Source of the DNA: Theionarchaea archaeon
GTDB taxonomy: Archaea > Methanobacteriota_B > Thermococci > Methanofastidiosales > SZ-28-30
Reading direction: 5' to 3'
DNA: 64,000 nucleotides
NCBI GenBank assembly: GCA_018992685.1
Contig: JACVGT010000018.1
Span: 286,578-350,577, forward strand
Part shown: positions 25,685-33,214 of the stretch, one piece after another
How positions within the stretch are numbered: the first letter of the stretch is position 1
Layout of the letters: each line of letters starts with the position of its first letter
Notes under the pieces: model-generated
The model's database searches: none
Seen by the model: only the letters and a program-made list of their open reading frames with translations
What the model was told of the DNA's origin: nothing
Translations under genes and position numbers: made by a program

Positions 25685-25797
25685 GGTGTCATCAATCCGA
25701 ACCTGGAAGTATGACCCACCCTGTTCTGATGTCTGGAATAAAGAATCTGAAAAAGAATGAAAAACTCATATCAAATAGATGCGAATAAGTGAGGGTC

Positions 25798-26835
25798 TTA
25801 CCATGATGAAAGAGGATCCGGGTCACCAGTTCTGCCTGATGCTGCATATGCATCTGCTCTGCATCCTCCGGTGCACAGTGAAAGATAGCCACAGTCACAG
25901 CATTGCTGGGGGACATGTGAGAATGTCCTGCATTTCCAGATGAAATCTGATGTGCTCCAAATGGTTCTCAGTGACACTTTTTTTAGGTCACCTTCTTCTT
26001 TGCCCATGGCCCCACATGTACGCACCGTTCCCTGGGGGGAGACTGCACACCATGTTATCCCTCCCTGGCAGCCTACTACATCAAATTTCTGGTAGATTTC
26101 GAGCATGGAAGGAATCCCCTCATCTCCAAGACAACACAGGGGGAAAGGAGACTGTATGGACGCTCTTTTCACATCGCAGTGAAGGAGGAAGTCCATCAAC
26201 TCAGAAATATTCTGGCTGTTAAACTGCAGTGTTCGGTCAGCACATCTGCCCGTGAGAACCAGGCGAGTCATGCTGAGACTTGCTTTCAGTGATTGTGCGA
26301 CTTCATCAACATGAGACAACTCCTTGAAATTCAGGCGGGTTAGTGCCAGGTTAATATTGGTGGGAACTCTGTGCTCTGCCAGCTCCTGGAGTCCCTTCAC
26401 AGCTTTCCGGTAGGCTCCTGGAACACCTGCGAGAACATCATGTGTTTTCTCAGTCCCGTGGAGCGAAACCTGCACTGAGGTATTCAGATGATGCAGCATC
26501 TGTGCTTTCTCTTCGGTCAGAAGGGTCCCATTGGTGACTACACACGTCTTCATCTTGCAGGTTCGTGCATATTCTATGAGCTCGAATATATCTTTCCGCA
26601 ACAGGGGCTCTCCCCCGGTGAAAAAAAGCATCTTGACATCAGCTTCTCTCAGGCGGTCCAGAATTACCGTCATGTTAGTATCATGGTGGCTCTTGTGGTT
26701 CTTATCCCACACATTATAGCAGAACTGACACAAATTATTGCATCGGGACGTCACTTCCAGTTCCACCGTTATGGGGGAGGAAAGAGCCCTACCCAGCTCA
26801 TGAGACCCCTTTCTGAACTCATCGGGAGACTTCAT
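25798..26835 (-). CDS. Radical SAM/SPASM protein, second peptide operon
   Basis: A 345-residue enzyme starting at ATG 26835, where GGAGGTTCTGC precedes it; the longer upstream frame is only the shadow of the Lon-like gene. The radical SAM motif is CNNLCQFC (Cys32, 36, 39), followed by FFTGGEPLLRKD. The C-terminal SPASM domain has CQGGITWCAVSPQGTVRTCGAMG and CCDCGYLSLCTGGCRADAY. This matches heme- or peptide-maturation type SPASM proteins (PqqE/AlbA-like in general build). It overlaps the Lon-like gene by 17 bases. Its substrate is unknown; the CMCC peptides about 2 kb downstream are candidates. Confidence 0.9.
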   Translation of the reverse strand: MKSPDEFRKGSHELGRALSSPITVELEVTSRCNNLCQFCYNVWDKNHKSHHDTNMTVILDRLREADVKMLFFTGGEPLLRKDIFELIEYARTCKMKTCVVTNGTLLTEEKAQMLHHLNTSVQVSLHGTEKTHDVLAGVPGAYRKAVKGLQELAEHRVPTNINLALTRLNFKELSHVDEVAQSLKASLSMTRLVLTGRCADRTLQFNSQNISELMDFLLHCDVKRASIQSPFPLCCLGDEGIPSMLEIYQKFDVVGCQGGITWCAVSPQGTVRTCGAMGKEEGDLKKVSLRTIWSTSDFIWKCRTFSHVPQQCCDCGYLSLCTGGCRADAYAASGRTGDPDPLSSW

Positions 26836-27673
26836 GCAGAACCTCCTGATACTGTGATGCGTCAGCACGTGCTCTGTCAGCATTTGTATACCGATGCTTG
26901 AACAGTACGCGGTTGTTTCGAATGAAATATAAGGACATGTAACCAGAGAGGGGCTGCTCTTTGATACATGGCGTGCCGCCGATTTCTGAGATATCCGGGG
27001 AGGTTTTTTGAGATTTCGAGGATTCGTGTTCATCAGTGGGCACCAGGACAAATACGTCACCTGCATCAGGAATGTAATCAAGAAGATGACACAGATCACG
27101 TTGTGCCCGCACGTGGGTGAGATTTTCAATCTGAGAGCTGTGGCTTTCAAATGTGTGAGGAAGTGTTGTCTTCAAAGCAGAAAACATACTTGTGACGTAA
27201 TGCAGATGGACTGCTTCGGTCCTGTACTTGTGCAGGCTGAAAGGAATCAAGAACGTCGGTACCTGGATGGAATTCTCTTGAGAAAAGACTTCGAGGGCAT
27301 GTATCTTGGCTTGCACAGCCTCAACCCTCCCATGGGAAATCCACCCGTCAGGAGAAAACATGCACCCTGTAGAGAATACGTTCTTGGGCAGCTCTTCCCC
27401 CGTTACTGCACTGGATAGGAGTAAGAATAGAGGGACTGAGGTACTCCATCCATCTACAGCGTCGCTATCCACTGAGACCAAGAAATCGTAATCATTACAG
27501 TCAAAAACCTTCCCAATCAATTGAGAAACTGCGCGCAGTTGGAATTGCCATTCCGGATAGAAAATGGTGGACGCATCCAGGAAGATCTTCCCATCACCTG
27601 TCATTCTCTGCACAGAGAGAGTCCGAGGAATTCCTCTATTCTCAGCTAGTACAAAAATGACTGTAGAGGTCAT
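26819..27673 (-). CDS. Lon-type (S16) serine protease domain protein
   Basis: A 284-residue protein without an ATPase domain. Residues 62-140 follow the Lon catalytic fold. VDGWSTSVPLFLLLSSAVTG matches Lon's DGPSAG...ALLSALTG, with Ser77. STGCMFSPDGWISHGRVEAV is followed by QAKIHALEVF, with Lys123 where Lon has its catalytic Lys. The Ser-Lys spacing (46) is close to that of Lon (43). The C-terminal 100 residues (from HVRAQRDLCHLLDYIPDAG) are unassigned. ATG 27673 overlaps the stop of the upstream radical SAM gene (ATGA). A Lon-like protease between two radical SAM genes suggests leader removal, which is inference. Confidence 0.7.
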   Translation of the reverse strand: MTSTVIFVLAENRGIPRTLSVQRMTGDGKIFLDASTIFYPEWQFQLRAVSQLIGKVFDCNDYDFLVSVDSDAVDGWSTSVPLFLLLSSAVTGEELPKNVFSTGCMFSPDGWISHGRVEAVQAKIHALEVFSQENSIQVPTFLIPFSLHKYRTEAVHLHYVTSMFSALKTTLPHTFESHSSQIENLTHVRAQRDLCHLLDYIPDAGDVFVLVPTDEHESSKSQKTSPDISEIGGTPCIKEQPLSGYMSLYFIRNNRVLFKHRYTNADRARADASQYQEVLHEVSR

Positions 27674-28737
27674 CCAAGTTCCCCCGGATTGTACCAGCAC
27701 TGAGGATCAGGCTGATTGTAGTCTTCAAAGTAGCCGTAAGCAATGCATGCTGCACCCCCGTTACAGAGCCCTTGATGCTGCATGAATTTACAGGACTGAC
27801 ATTTTCCCTTCAAGAGTGATCGACGTCTTCTGAAATCCCACAGGACATCATGCTTAAACCATATATCCAGAAAGGACTGCTCAAGAAGAGAACCGAGTGC
27901 GATGGGTAATCTCCTGCAGGGAACAGCAGTTCCATCTGCCAGAACGGTAAAAGTAGATGATGCTACAGCACACGCATTTCCCAGCCGCTCTTCTCTACCG
28001 TTGTAGCGTCTCACAGCTTCTTCCGGATCAGTCAAATGAAAGAGACACCTGTTCTCCGCAATGTGAGGAGTTCCTTTCCGGGACAATTCCTGGTTCTTCT
28101 GATGGAGATACATGAGAATGTCTCTGGTTTCTTCAGGTGTCAGGACAGCATCCAGCATCTTTCCTCTCCCGATGGGAACTAGTCGGGTTAAGTACAGCGT
28201 ATCCACACCCAGTTTTTTTCCCAGAGCAATAAGAGATGGAATATCCTCCTTGTTGTGAGCATGAAAGGTGTAGCTTATCGTGGTCTTGAGAGATGTACTG
28301 GCTATGATGGAGGTCAGTCCAGATACAGCCTTTCTGAATGCTCCTTCTCCTCGTATAGAATCATTCACTGAAGGCACACTCCCGTCAAGACTCACCTGAA
28401 TGGTGGTTATAGGAGGGTGAAGCTCATTCAGGTTCTCAATAATCTGCGGGGTGATGAGAGTCCCATTTGTCTCAAGAAGAACCTGGGTAACGCCTTTTGA
28501 ATACAAATAGCGTACAAGTCGAAAGAGATCCTGGCGGAGAAACGGTTCTCCTCCGCTTAAGGCAAAACAGGGTGTTACTTCAAGAACTTTTAACCCTTCT
28601 ATGAGCGTATCAGCAATCGTCGTGAGCTTCTCAAAGGGAAGATCCTGCATCTTTTCGTCCCTGTAACAATGCGTGCAGTGCAGGTTGCAGCGATCAGTGA
28701 TGTGCCACTGCAACGTAAATCCTCGGGTTGTCTGCAT
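27670..28737 (-). CDS. Radical SAM/SPASM protein, first gene of second peptide operon
   Basis: A 355-residue enzyme. CNLHCTHC (Cys17, 21, 24) binds the radical SAM cluster, and CFALSGGEPFLRQD follows. The C-terminal SPASM domain has NACAVASSTFTVLADGTAVPC and CQSCKFMQHQGLCNGGAAC...DPQC. A TATA box (CTTATATAAC, near 28770-28779) starts the operon. The next gene overlaps by four bases. The short N terminus (no leader-binding extension) distinguishes it from the enzyme at 22069. Two SPASM enzymes in one operon may act on the same peptide in sequence. Confidence 0.92.
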   Translation of the reverse strand: MQTTRGFTLQWHITDRCNLHCTHCYRDEKMQDLPFEKLTTIADTLIEGLKVLEVTPCFALSGGEPFLRQDLFRLVRYLYSKGVTQVLLETNGTLITPQIIENLNELHPPITTIQVSLDGSVPSVNDSIRGEGAFRKAVSGLTSIIASTSLKTTISYTFHAHNKEDIPSLIALGKKLGVDTLYLTRLVPIGRGKMLDAVLTPEETRDILMYLHQKNQELSRKGTPHIAENRCLFHLTDPEEAVRRYNGREERLGNACAVASSTFTVLADGTAVPCRRLPIALGSLLEQSFLDIWFKHDVLWDFRRRRSLLKGKCQSCKFMQHQGLCNGGAACIAYGYFEDYNQPDPQCWYNPGELG

Positions 28738-28909
28738 GGATGTTCACCCACACGAGTATTACGTGAGGTTATATAAGTCTTTTCTCGAGAATGGATTTTC
28801 CCGTCAGCAAGGTGTGATATTCTGAAGGAGCTTTACAGGGACAAGGATTGACGTGATAGCTCCCGATACCTTCAACAACTCTATGAGAAATAGAAAGAAA
28901 AAAAAGAAA

Positions 28910-29245
28910 TTACTGTGTGAAAGCTTTCTTCCCAGTTGCACCGATAAGAGCTCCCAGCAATGAGAGAATACCTCCAATAACCAGGATCAATGGAAGCGCT
29001 GGAAGACCTGCCACAGTATTGATAAAAGATAGAACAGCTCCGAAATGACTGGAAATCGCAAACCTGGAAATCAAGAGCAGCCAGGCCAGTATCCCTCCTA
29101 CAAATCCAAGAAGAGCTGATTTCTTGATGTCTTCGATAAGATAGCCACCCAGAATTCCAGCTATCACCACGAGAACCCAGTGGACCAAGGTCAGAGCAGC
29201 TCCCAGGACAACGATCACCACAAATCCCAGAATGTCTTTTCTCAT
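28910..29245 (-). CDS. DUF5518-like small membrane protein
   Basis: Starting at ATG 29245 (MRKDILGFVVIVVLG), where GGAGGGGGTAAC precedes it, the protein has 111 residues and four hydrophobic segments rich in Gly (GILGGYLIEDIKKSALLGFVGG), ending GATGKKAFTQ. This is the build of the archaeal DUF5518 family. The longer upstream frame is a shadow. It starts right after the penicillin-acylase stop, so the two form one unit. Function unknown. Confidence 0.7.
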   Translation of the reverse strand: MRKDILGFVVIVVLGAALTLVHWVLVVIAGILGGYLIEDIKKSALLGFVGGILAWLLLISRFAISSHFGAVLSFINTVAGLPALPLILVIGGILSLLGALIGATGKKAFTQ

Positions 29246-29246
29246 G

Positions 29247-31562
29247 TTACCCCCTCCGTAGTATGAGCACAGATTCCGTGGTGTACTCTTCCAGTTCCCA
29301 AGGCAGATACTGGCTCTCCTTCCACAATTCCACAAAATCCGCATAGTGCCTGGAGAAGGGGTTCCCGCTCTGTCCTCCAGGGTAGATGCACAGATCATGG
29401 TCGAAGTCGATGATCTCTCTCCAGGAGGGACCGCCTCTTGAGGTCCAGCCCCAGGCGACATTCACCGTGTTATTCGAGCCACCACGGGGGAACTGAGGAT
29501 AGTTCAGGGCAGTAACAACAGAGCCAATCAGATGCTCCAGAGAGAATGTGTGTCTCTGACCGTAGGACCAGGCGGCGATATCTTCTGTGAATTGCTCTTT
29601 CAGTTGTTCTACAGTCTCGTGGAAGCTCTTCTGGATGATGTCGTCTCTCGTTTCCACGTCCGAGGTAGAGACGTCGTCAAAGAAGTCAGTTCTTTCGCAC
29701 GTTTTCAGCATATTCTCAAGAGTTTCTGTGGTAGGATAGGGTGCATCAGGAATGCCTGCCTTCAGGTATTCATCATGAAAGGTATTCTCCCAGAGGTTGT
29801 CCATAAAGGTGTGGAAAATCAAGGGGGCCACCTGCGTATGGTCGTCATAGTAATCCCATGTTTTCAGGTAGTGCACGGCTTCTTCTTCCAAGTCGTCCTG
29901 AGGAATGACGACCTCTGTCATCATGGGTACTATGATGGAAGCGGGAATATCGTAGACATCAGACTGGATTGTGACCATGTCCTCCATGGTGAGGAGATCT
30001 TTTTCTCGCAGCAAGGTGTTAATTCGCTCTGCTCTGTATCGATCTGCCCAGATGAATCCCAGGTAGTAGGGATAATCAGAAGGAGCGGGAATCTGGTTTG
30101 CTGATGCGAGGTATCCTTGGTCGGGATTAAAAGCGTTCGGTAATTCTTCAAAGGGAATATACCCTGTCCAGTCATAGTCCCCAGATGCTCCATCCACAGG
30201 GGTTCTACCTGTGCCATTCTTTCTTATGGGTATTCGACCGGTGGATCTGATGGCAATGTTCCCGTGGATATCTGCGTATACGAAGTTCTGGGCTGCTACG
30301 GAAAACAGTCTAAGGCCTTGTTCGTATTCCTGGTAATTCGCAGCTTTGTTAATGAGGAGGAGGGCCTCAAATTCGGCGGTGGGCTGGAGGCCTGTCCAGC
30401 AGACGGCAAATTGTTTTCCATCTCGTTCCAAGATAGGGCCGTGGGTAGTGATATTGACGGTGAGGGTTTTGGAGTCACTTCCTTTAATATTGATGACTTC
30501 TTCTACCTGAGTCACATCATGCCAGGTGCCCTGGTGGAGGTACTGAGTTCCGTCTTCAGAAAAGGTTTCTACGTAAAAATCAATGACATCTGCACCTGTG
30601 TTGGTGAGACCCCAGGCGATAGATTGGTTTCTCCCGATGAGGACACAGGGCGTCCCAGGGAGAGTTACACCTGCCACATTGTAGCTGGGTGAAACCACAT
30701 GGACCTGGTACCAGAGGGAAGGTAGGGTTGTAGAAAGATGGGGATCATCGCACAGCATTGGCCTGCCTGACTGGGATTTCTGTGGCGAGACTGCCCAGTT
30801 GTTGCTACCGACCTGGAGAGGAATTCTGACGGTTTGATTACTCCATAAGAGGATTTGCTTGCATGCTTCTGATAATCCGGGTATTATTGGTATTTCTATG
30901 GGTCTTTGCGAAGGGAACAATTCTTGTACTGCTTCTGGGCCCAGAGCTTCTTCCACCTTCTGGACTTCTAGATCATAGAAGGAGCCTGACAGCTCCCATC
31001 CCATCATTTTTCCAAATGTTATGGCATCTACGGGGGTATATTCTTCAGGTTTCGTTTGCAGCAGAGTGTACTCTATGGGATACCTCTTGGTGGTCTTGAT
31101 GAAGTAATTAACTCCTGCGCAGTACGCATCTGCAATCTCCTTTGACCATTGGCTCATCTGGGAGTAGGTTTCTTCAGCTGCTCTGTGCATGCCGAGAGTC
31201 CGGTAGAAAGTGTCTGACTCGTAGGCATCTTCTCCCACGATTTCTGAGAGGCGGCCTGAAGGAAGCCTCCTCTGAAGATCCATCTGGAAGAGTCTGTCCT
31301 GAGCGTGAACATATCCAAGTGTGAAGAACAGATCGAGGTCATTCTTGGCATAGATGTGAGGAATACCGTTAGAGTCTCGTTCGATGCGCACATCGTCATT
31401 GAGGCCTTGTACTGTGATTTCTTCTGTTGCGGGATGTTCAACGAATTGACTGTATTGCCAAAGTCCAGATGCGGGAGTAAGATATGGCATGATGGAGGAA
31501 ACTGCATAAAAGAGAATGAGTGTTGAAGCAACGAATATTGCTAGAATTGCTTTTTGGTTCAT
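29247..31562 (-). CDS. Penicillin acylase family (Ntn hydrolase) protein
   Basis: About 771 residues from ATG 31562 (MNQKAILAIF...). A membrane or signal helix occupies residues 4-24. The alpha part has RDSNGIPHIYAKNDLDLFFTLGYVHAQDRLFQMDLQRR. The autoproteolytic nucleophile is Ser253 in QVGSNNWAVS, followed by MLCDDPHLSTTLPSLWYQ. The family cuts amide bonds of acylated amines (penicillin G, acyl-homoserine lactones, cephalosporins) on the outside of the cell. The TATA box (AATTATATAT) sits about 26 bases before this start, arguing against ATG 31586. Length is normal for the family. The natural substrate is unknown. Confidence 0.93.
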   Translation of the reverse strand: MNQKAILAIFVASTLILFYAVSSIMPYLTPASGLWQYSQFVEHPATEEITVQGLNDDVRIERDSNGIPHIYAKNDLDLFFTLGYVHAQDRLFQMDLQRRLPSGRLSEIVGEDAYESDTFYRTLGMHRAAEETYSQMSQWSKEIADAYCAGVNYFIKTTKRYPIEYTLLQTKPEEYTPVDAITFGKMMGWELSGSFYDLEVQKVEEALGPEAVQELFPSQRPIEIPIIPGLSEACKQILLWSNQTVRIPLQVGSNNWAVSPQKSQSGRPMLCDDPHLSTTLPSLWYQVHVVSPSYNVAGVTLPGTPCVLIGRNQSIAWGLTNTGADVIDFYVETFSEDGTQYLHQGTWHDVTQVEEVINIKGSDSKTLTVNITTHGPILERDGKQFAVCWTGLQPTAEFEALLLINKAANYQEYEQGLRLFSVAAQNFVYADIHGNIAIRSTGRIPIRKNGTGRTPVDGASGDYDWTGYIPFEELPNAFNPDQGYLASANQIPAPSDYPYYLGFIWADRYRAERINTLLREKDLLTMEDMVTIQSDVYDIPASIIVPMMTEVVIPQDDLEEEAVHYLKTWDYYDDHTQVAPLIFHTFMDNLWENTFHDEYLKAGIPDAPYPTTETLENMLKTCERTDFFDDVSTSDVETRDDIIQKSFHETVEQLKEQFTEDIAAWSYGQRHTFSLEHLIGSVVTALNYPQFPRGGSNNTVNVAWGWTSRGGPSWREIIDFDHDLCIYPGGQSGNPFSRHYADFVELWKESQYLPWELEEYTTESVLILRRG

Positions 31563-31871
31563 GATATATGGATTTTCCTTTCTCATATATAATTTTCTCT
31601 GATTTCAGATCGAGGGGCAGGAGAAAGAACATGATCTCAAAAGGATAGAACACATAGGATAGGAGATCATGGGAATAGAGTACGATATTAGCTGTCATTG
31701 CGGATACTATGAGTTGTATCTAATATATAATCACAATAAGAATGGTATAGTAATTGTATGAACCGAAAAACTTATATAGCGTGACGTCGTAGTGCTAAGT
31801 GAACTGACCCAAGTGAACAGTGGCGAGAACACATGCCTTGGATGACCAGAGAATCAGGAGGAGGTTCGAAA

Positions 31872-32132
31872 ATGAAAAAGCAAAAAAAAGATATATCAGT
31901 ACAAGATCTCAGGAGCCTTGATTTTGGGATGTCTGTAACGAAAAACGCAGGGAATGTAGTCATAAAAATTGTGTACAAGACTGAGATAATGAACAAATTT
32001 GCCCTTTTTGCCTCCATTCTTCTGTTTTTGTACCTTTGTTACACATTAAAAGTGGTGGGTGCCATCGAGAGTATTATCGGAGACATGATCGCTGCTCTTC
32101 TTATCTATCTGAAGAAAGACTCCAAGAATTAG
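31872..32132 (+). CDS. Small membrane protein, 86 residues
   Basis: ATG 31872 has a perfect ribosome binding site (AGGAGGTTC); the earlier frame start at 31833 does not. A basic head (MKKQKKDISVQDLRSLDFG) is followed by a hydrophobic region (FALFASILLFLYLCYTL, then IGDMIAALLIYL) and a Lys-rich tail. A TATA box (CTTATATAGC) lies near 31770-31779, giving a leader of about 75 bases. No family recognised. Confidence 0.6.
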   Translation: MKKQKKDISVQDLRSLDFGMSVTKNAGNVVIKIVYKTEIMNKFALFASILLFLYLCYTLKVVGAIESIIGDMIAALLIYLKKDSKN

Positions 32133-32217
32133 ATGCTCCCGTGACTCTCACAAGGGAGGAGATCGTGTAGATGGACAGCAATCTCCAGAAGCTGTTTCAA
32201 TCGAAAAAACGGCCTTC

Positions 32218-33213
32218 CTATGTGTGTTCTTTAATGAATGCTTCAAAGGATGGGCAGAATATTCTAGTCCTATCTTCTGTTAGGAGACTTCTTCTGTCAA
32301 AATTATCGGAGACTGGCTTTGGTATATCATAGTCGTATGAGGCAAGTTTCTTGAGTGCTTCTTTTTCACTTGAGTCTGAATGCTGCCAGAGGTAACTAAA
32401 GAACTCTTCTGTCTGATCAGCGAATTCCTTTAAGATTTTTTCTTGATTGATATCGGAGGACCTCTTATGATTAAAAACGATACTGGAAAGTGTTTGAAGA
32501 AGGAAAGGATGGTAGTAGGCTTGTTCAAGAATGAAATCCACATGATCTACAAGATCTACACCTGCCCTCCTAGAGGGCTCAATTACCAGTCTCTTAGCTT
32601 CGGATTCTTCCAAGAACTTAAGATAGGATATATTGAGAGCATTGAAGAAAGGTGAAGAGAACGTGCTTCTGAATTTTTCTTCTCTTAAAAGATGTTGAAG
32701 TGGTGTTCTTGAAAAAAGGATGAACGATATGTCGTAATTCTGCGTCAGAGCTCGTATGAATTCGAAAAATCCTCGGTCAATATTCTTGTTAGAAGCGGTA
32801 GCTTCAAATTCATCTAGGAGGATGATAATCTTGAGGCCAGTTTCAGTAACATCTCTGACAAAGGTTCTGAAATTCATGTATCCCGGTTCTGTGAGCACAG
32901 TTCCTGAGGTCTTCGATACAGCTTTTGCCCACTCATCAAAGAAGGCTGCTGGAGGCGCATTAGGGAAAAGAGTCACATCTGTCCCTACAAAGACAAAGGA
33001 TTCAATATTGGCATCAATGTATTTCTTCTTGACATCTCTGGTCAATAGCTGATTGAGAAGCGATGTCTTTCCTATTCTCCTCTCTCCAATTATGCAGTGA
33101 GACTGCATCTGTTTTCGTGCAGTGTCCTCAAAAATCCTTTTCATGATACCCTCTCTTCCATAAAAGCCTTCAGGGTCTTTCACCGGAGTCCGTGTAATGT
33201 AGGGGTTTTCCAT
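32218..33213 (-). CDS. STAND/AAA-type archaeal ATPase, short form
   Basis: A 331-residue ATPase from ATG 33213 (MENPYITRTPV, AGGTGAGT upstream). The entry box ENPYITRTPVKDPEGFYGRE leads to the P-loop IGERRIGKTSLL, and Walker B is IIILLDEFEAT. The C-terminal half has a helical lid (YYHPFLLQTLSSIVF) and a winged-helix-like end (CPSFEAFIKEH). This is the archaeal ATPase branch (Pfam ATPase_2-like) of the STAND/MNS clade. It starts two bases after the large ATPase gene stops, so they form one operon. Roles in this clade range from signalling to antiviral defence; none is shown here. Confidence 0.85.
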   Translation of the reverse strand: MENPYITRTPVKDPEGFYGREGIMKRIFEDTARKQMQSHCIIGERRIGKTSLLNQLLTRDVKKKYIDANIESFVFVGTDVTLFPNAPPAAFFDEWAKAVSKTSGTVLTEPGYMNFRTFVRDVTETGLKIIILLDEFEATASNKNIDRGFFEFIRALTQNYDISFILFSRTPLQHLLREEKFRSTFSSPFFNALNISYLKFLEESEAKRLVIEPSRRAGVDLVDHVDFILEQAYYHPFLLQTLSSIVFNHKRSSDINQEKILKEFADQTEEFFSYLWQHSDSSEKEALKKLASYDYDIPKPVSDNFDRRSLLTEDRTRIFCPSFEAFIKEHT

Positions 33214-33214
33214 C

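Noticed and set aside
26836-27150. N-terminal extension of the radical SAM frame at 25798
   Set aside because: It is antisense-free but fully overlaps the Lon-like gene in another frame. The ATG at 26835 has a good ribosome binding site and begins the conserved part.
29246-29461. N-terminal extension of the DUF5518-like frame
   Set aside because: It lies within the penicillin acylase gene in another frame. The ATG at 29245 follows a strong GGAGGGGG and starts a membrane helix.
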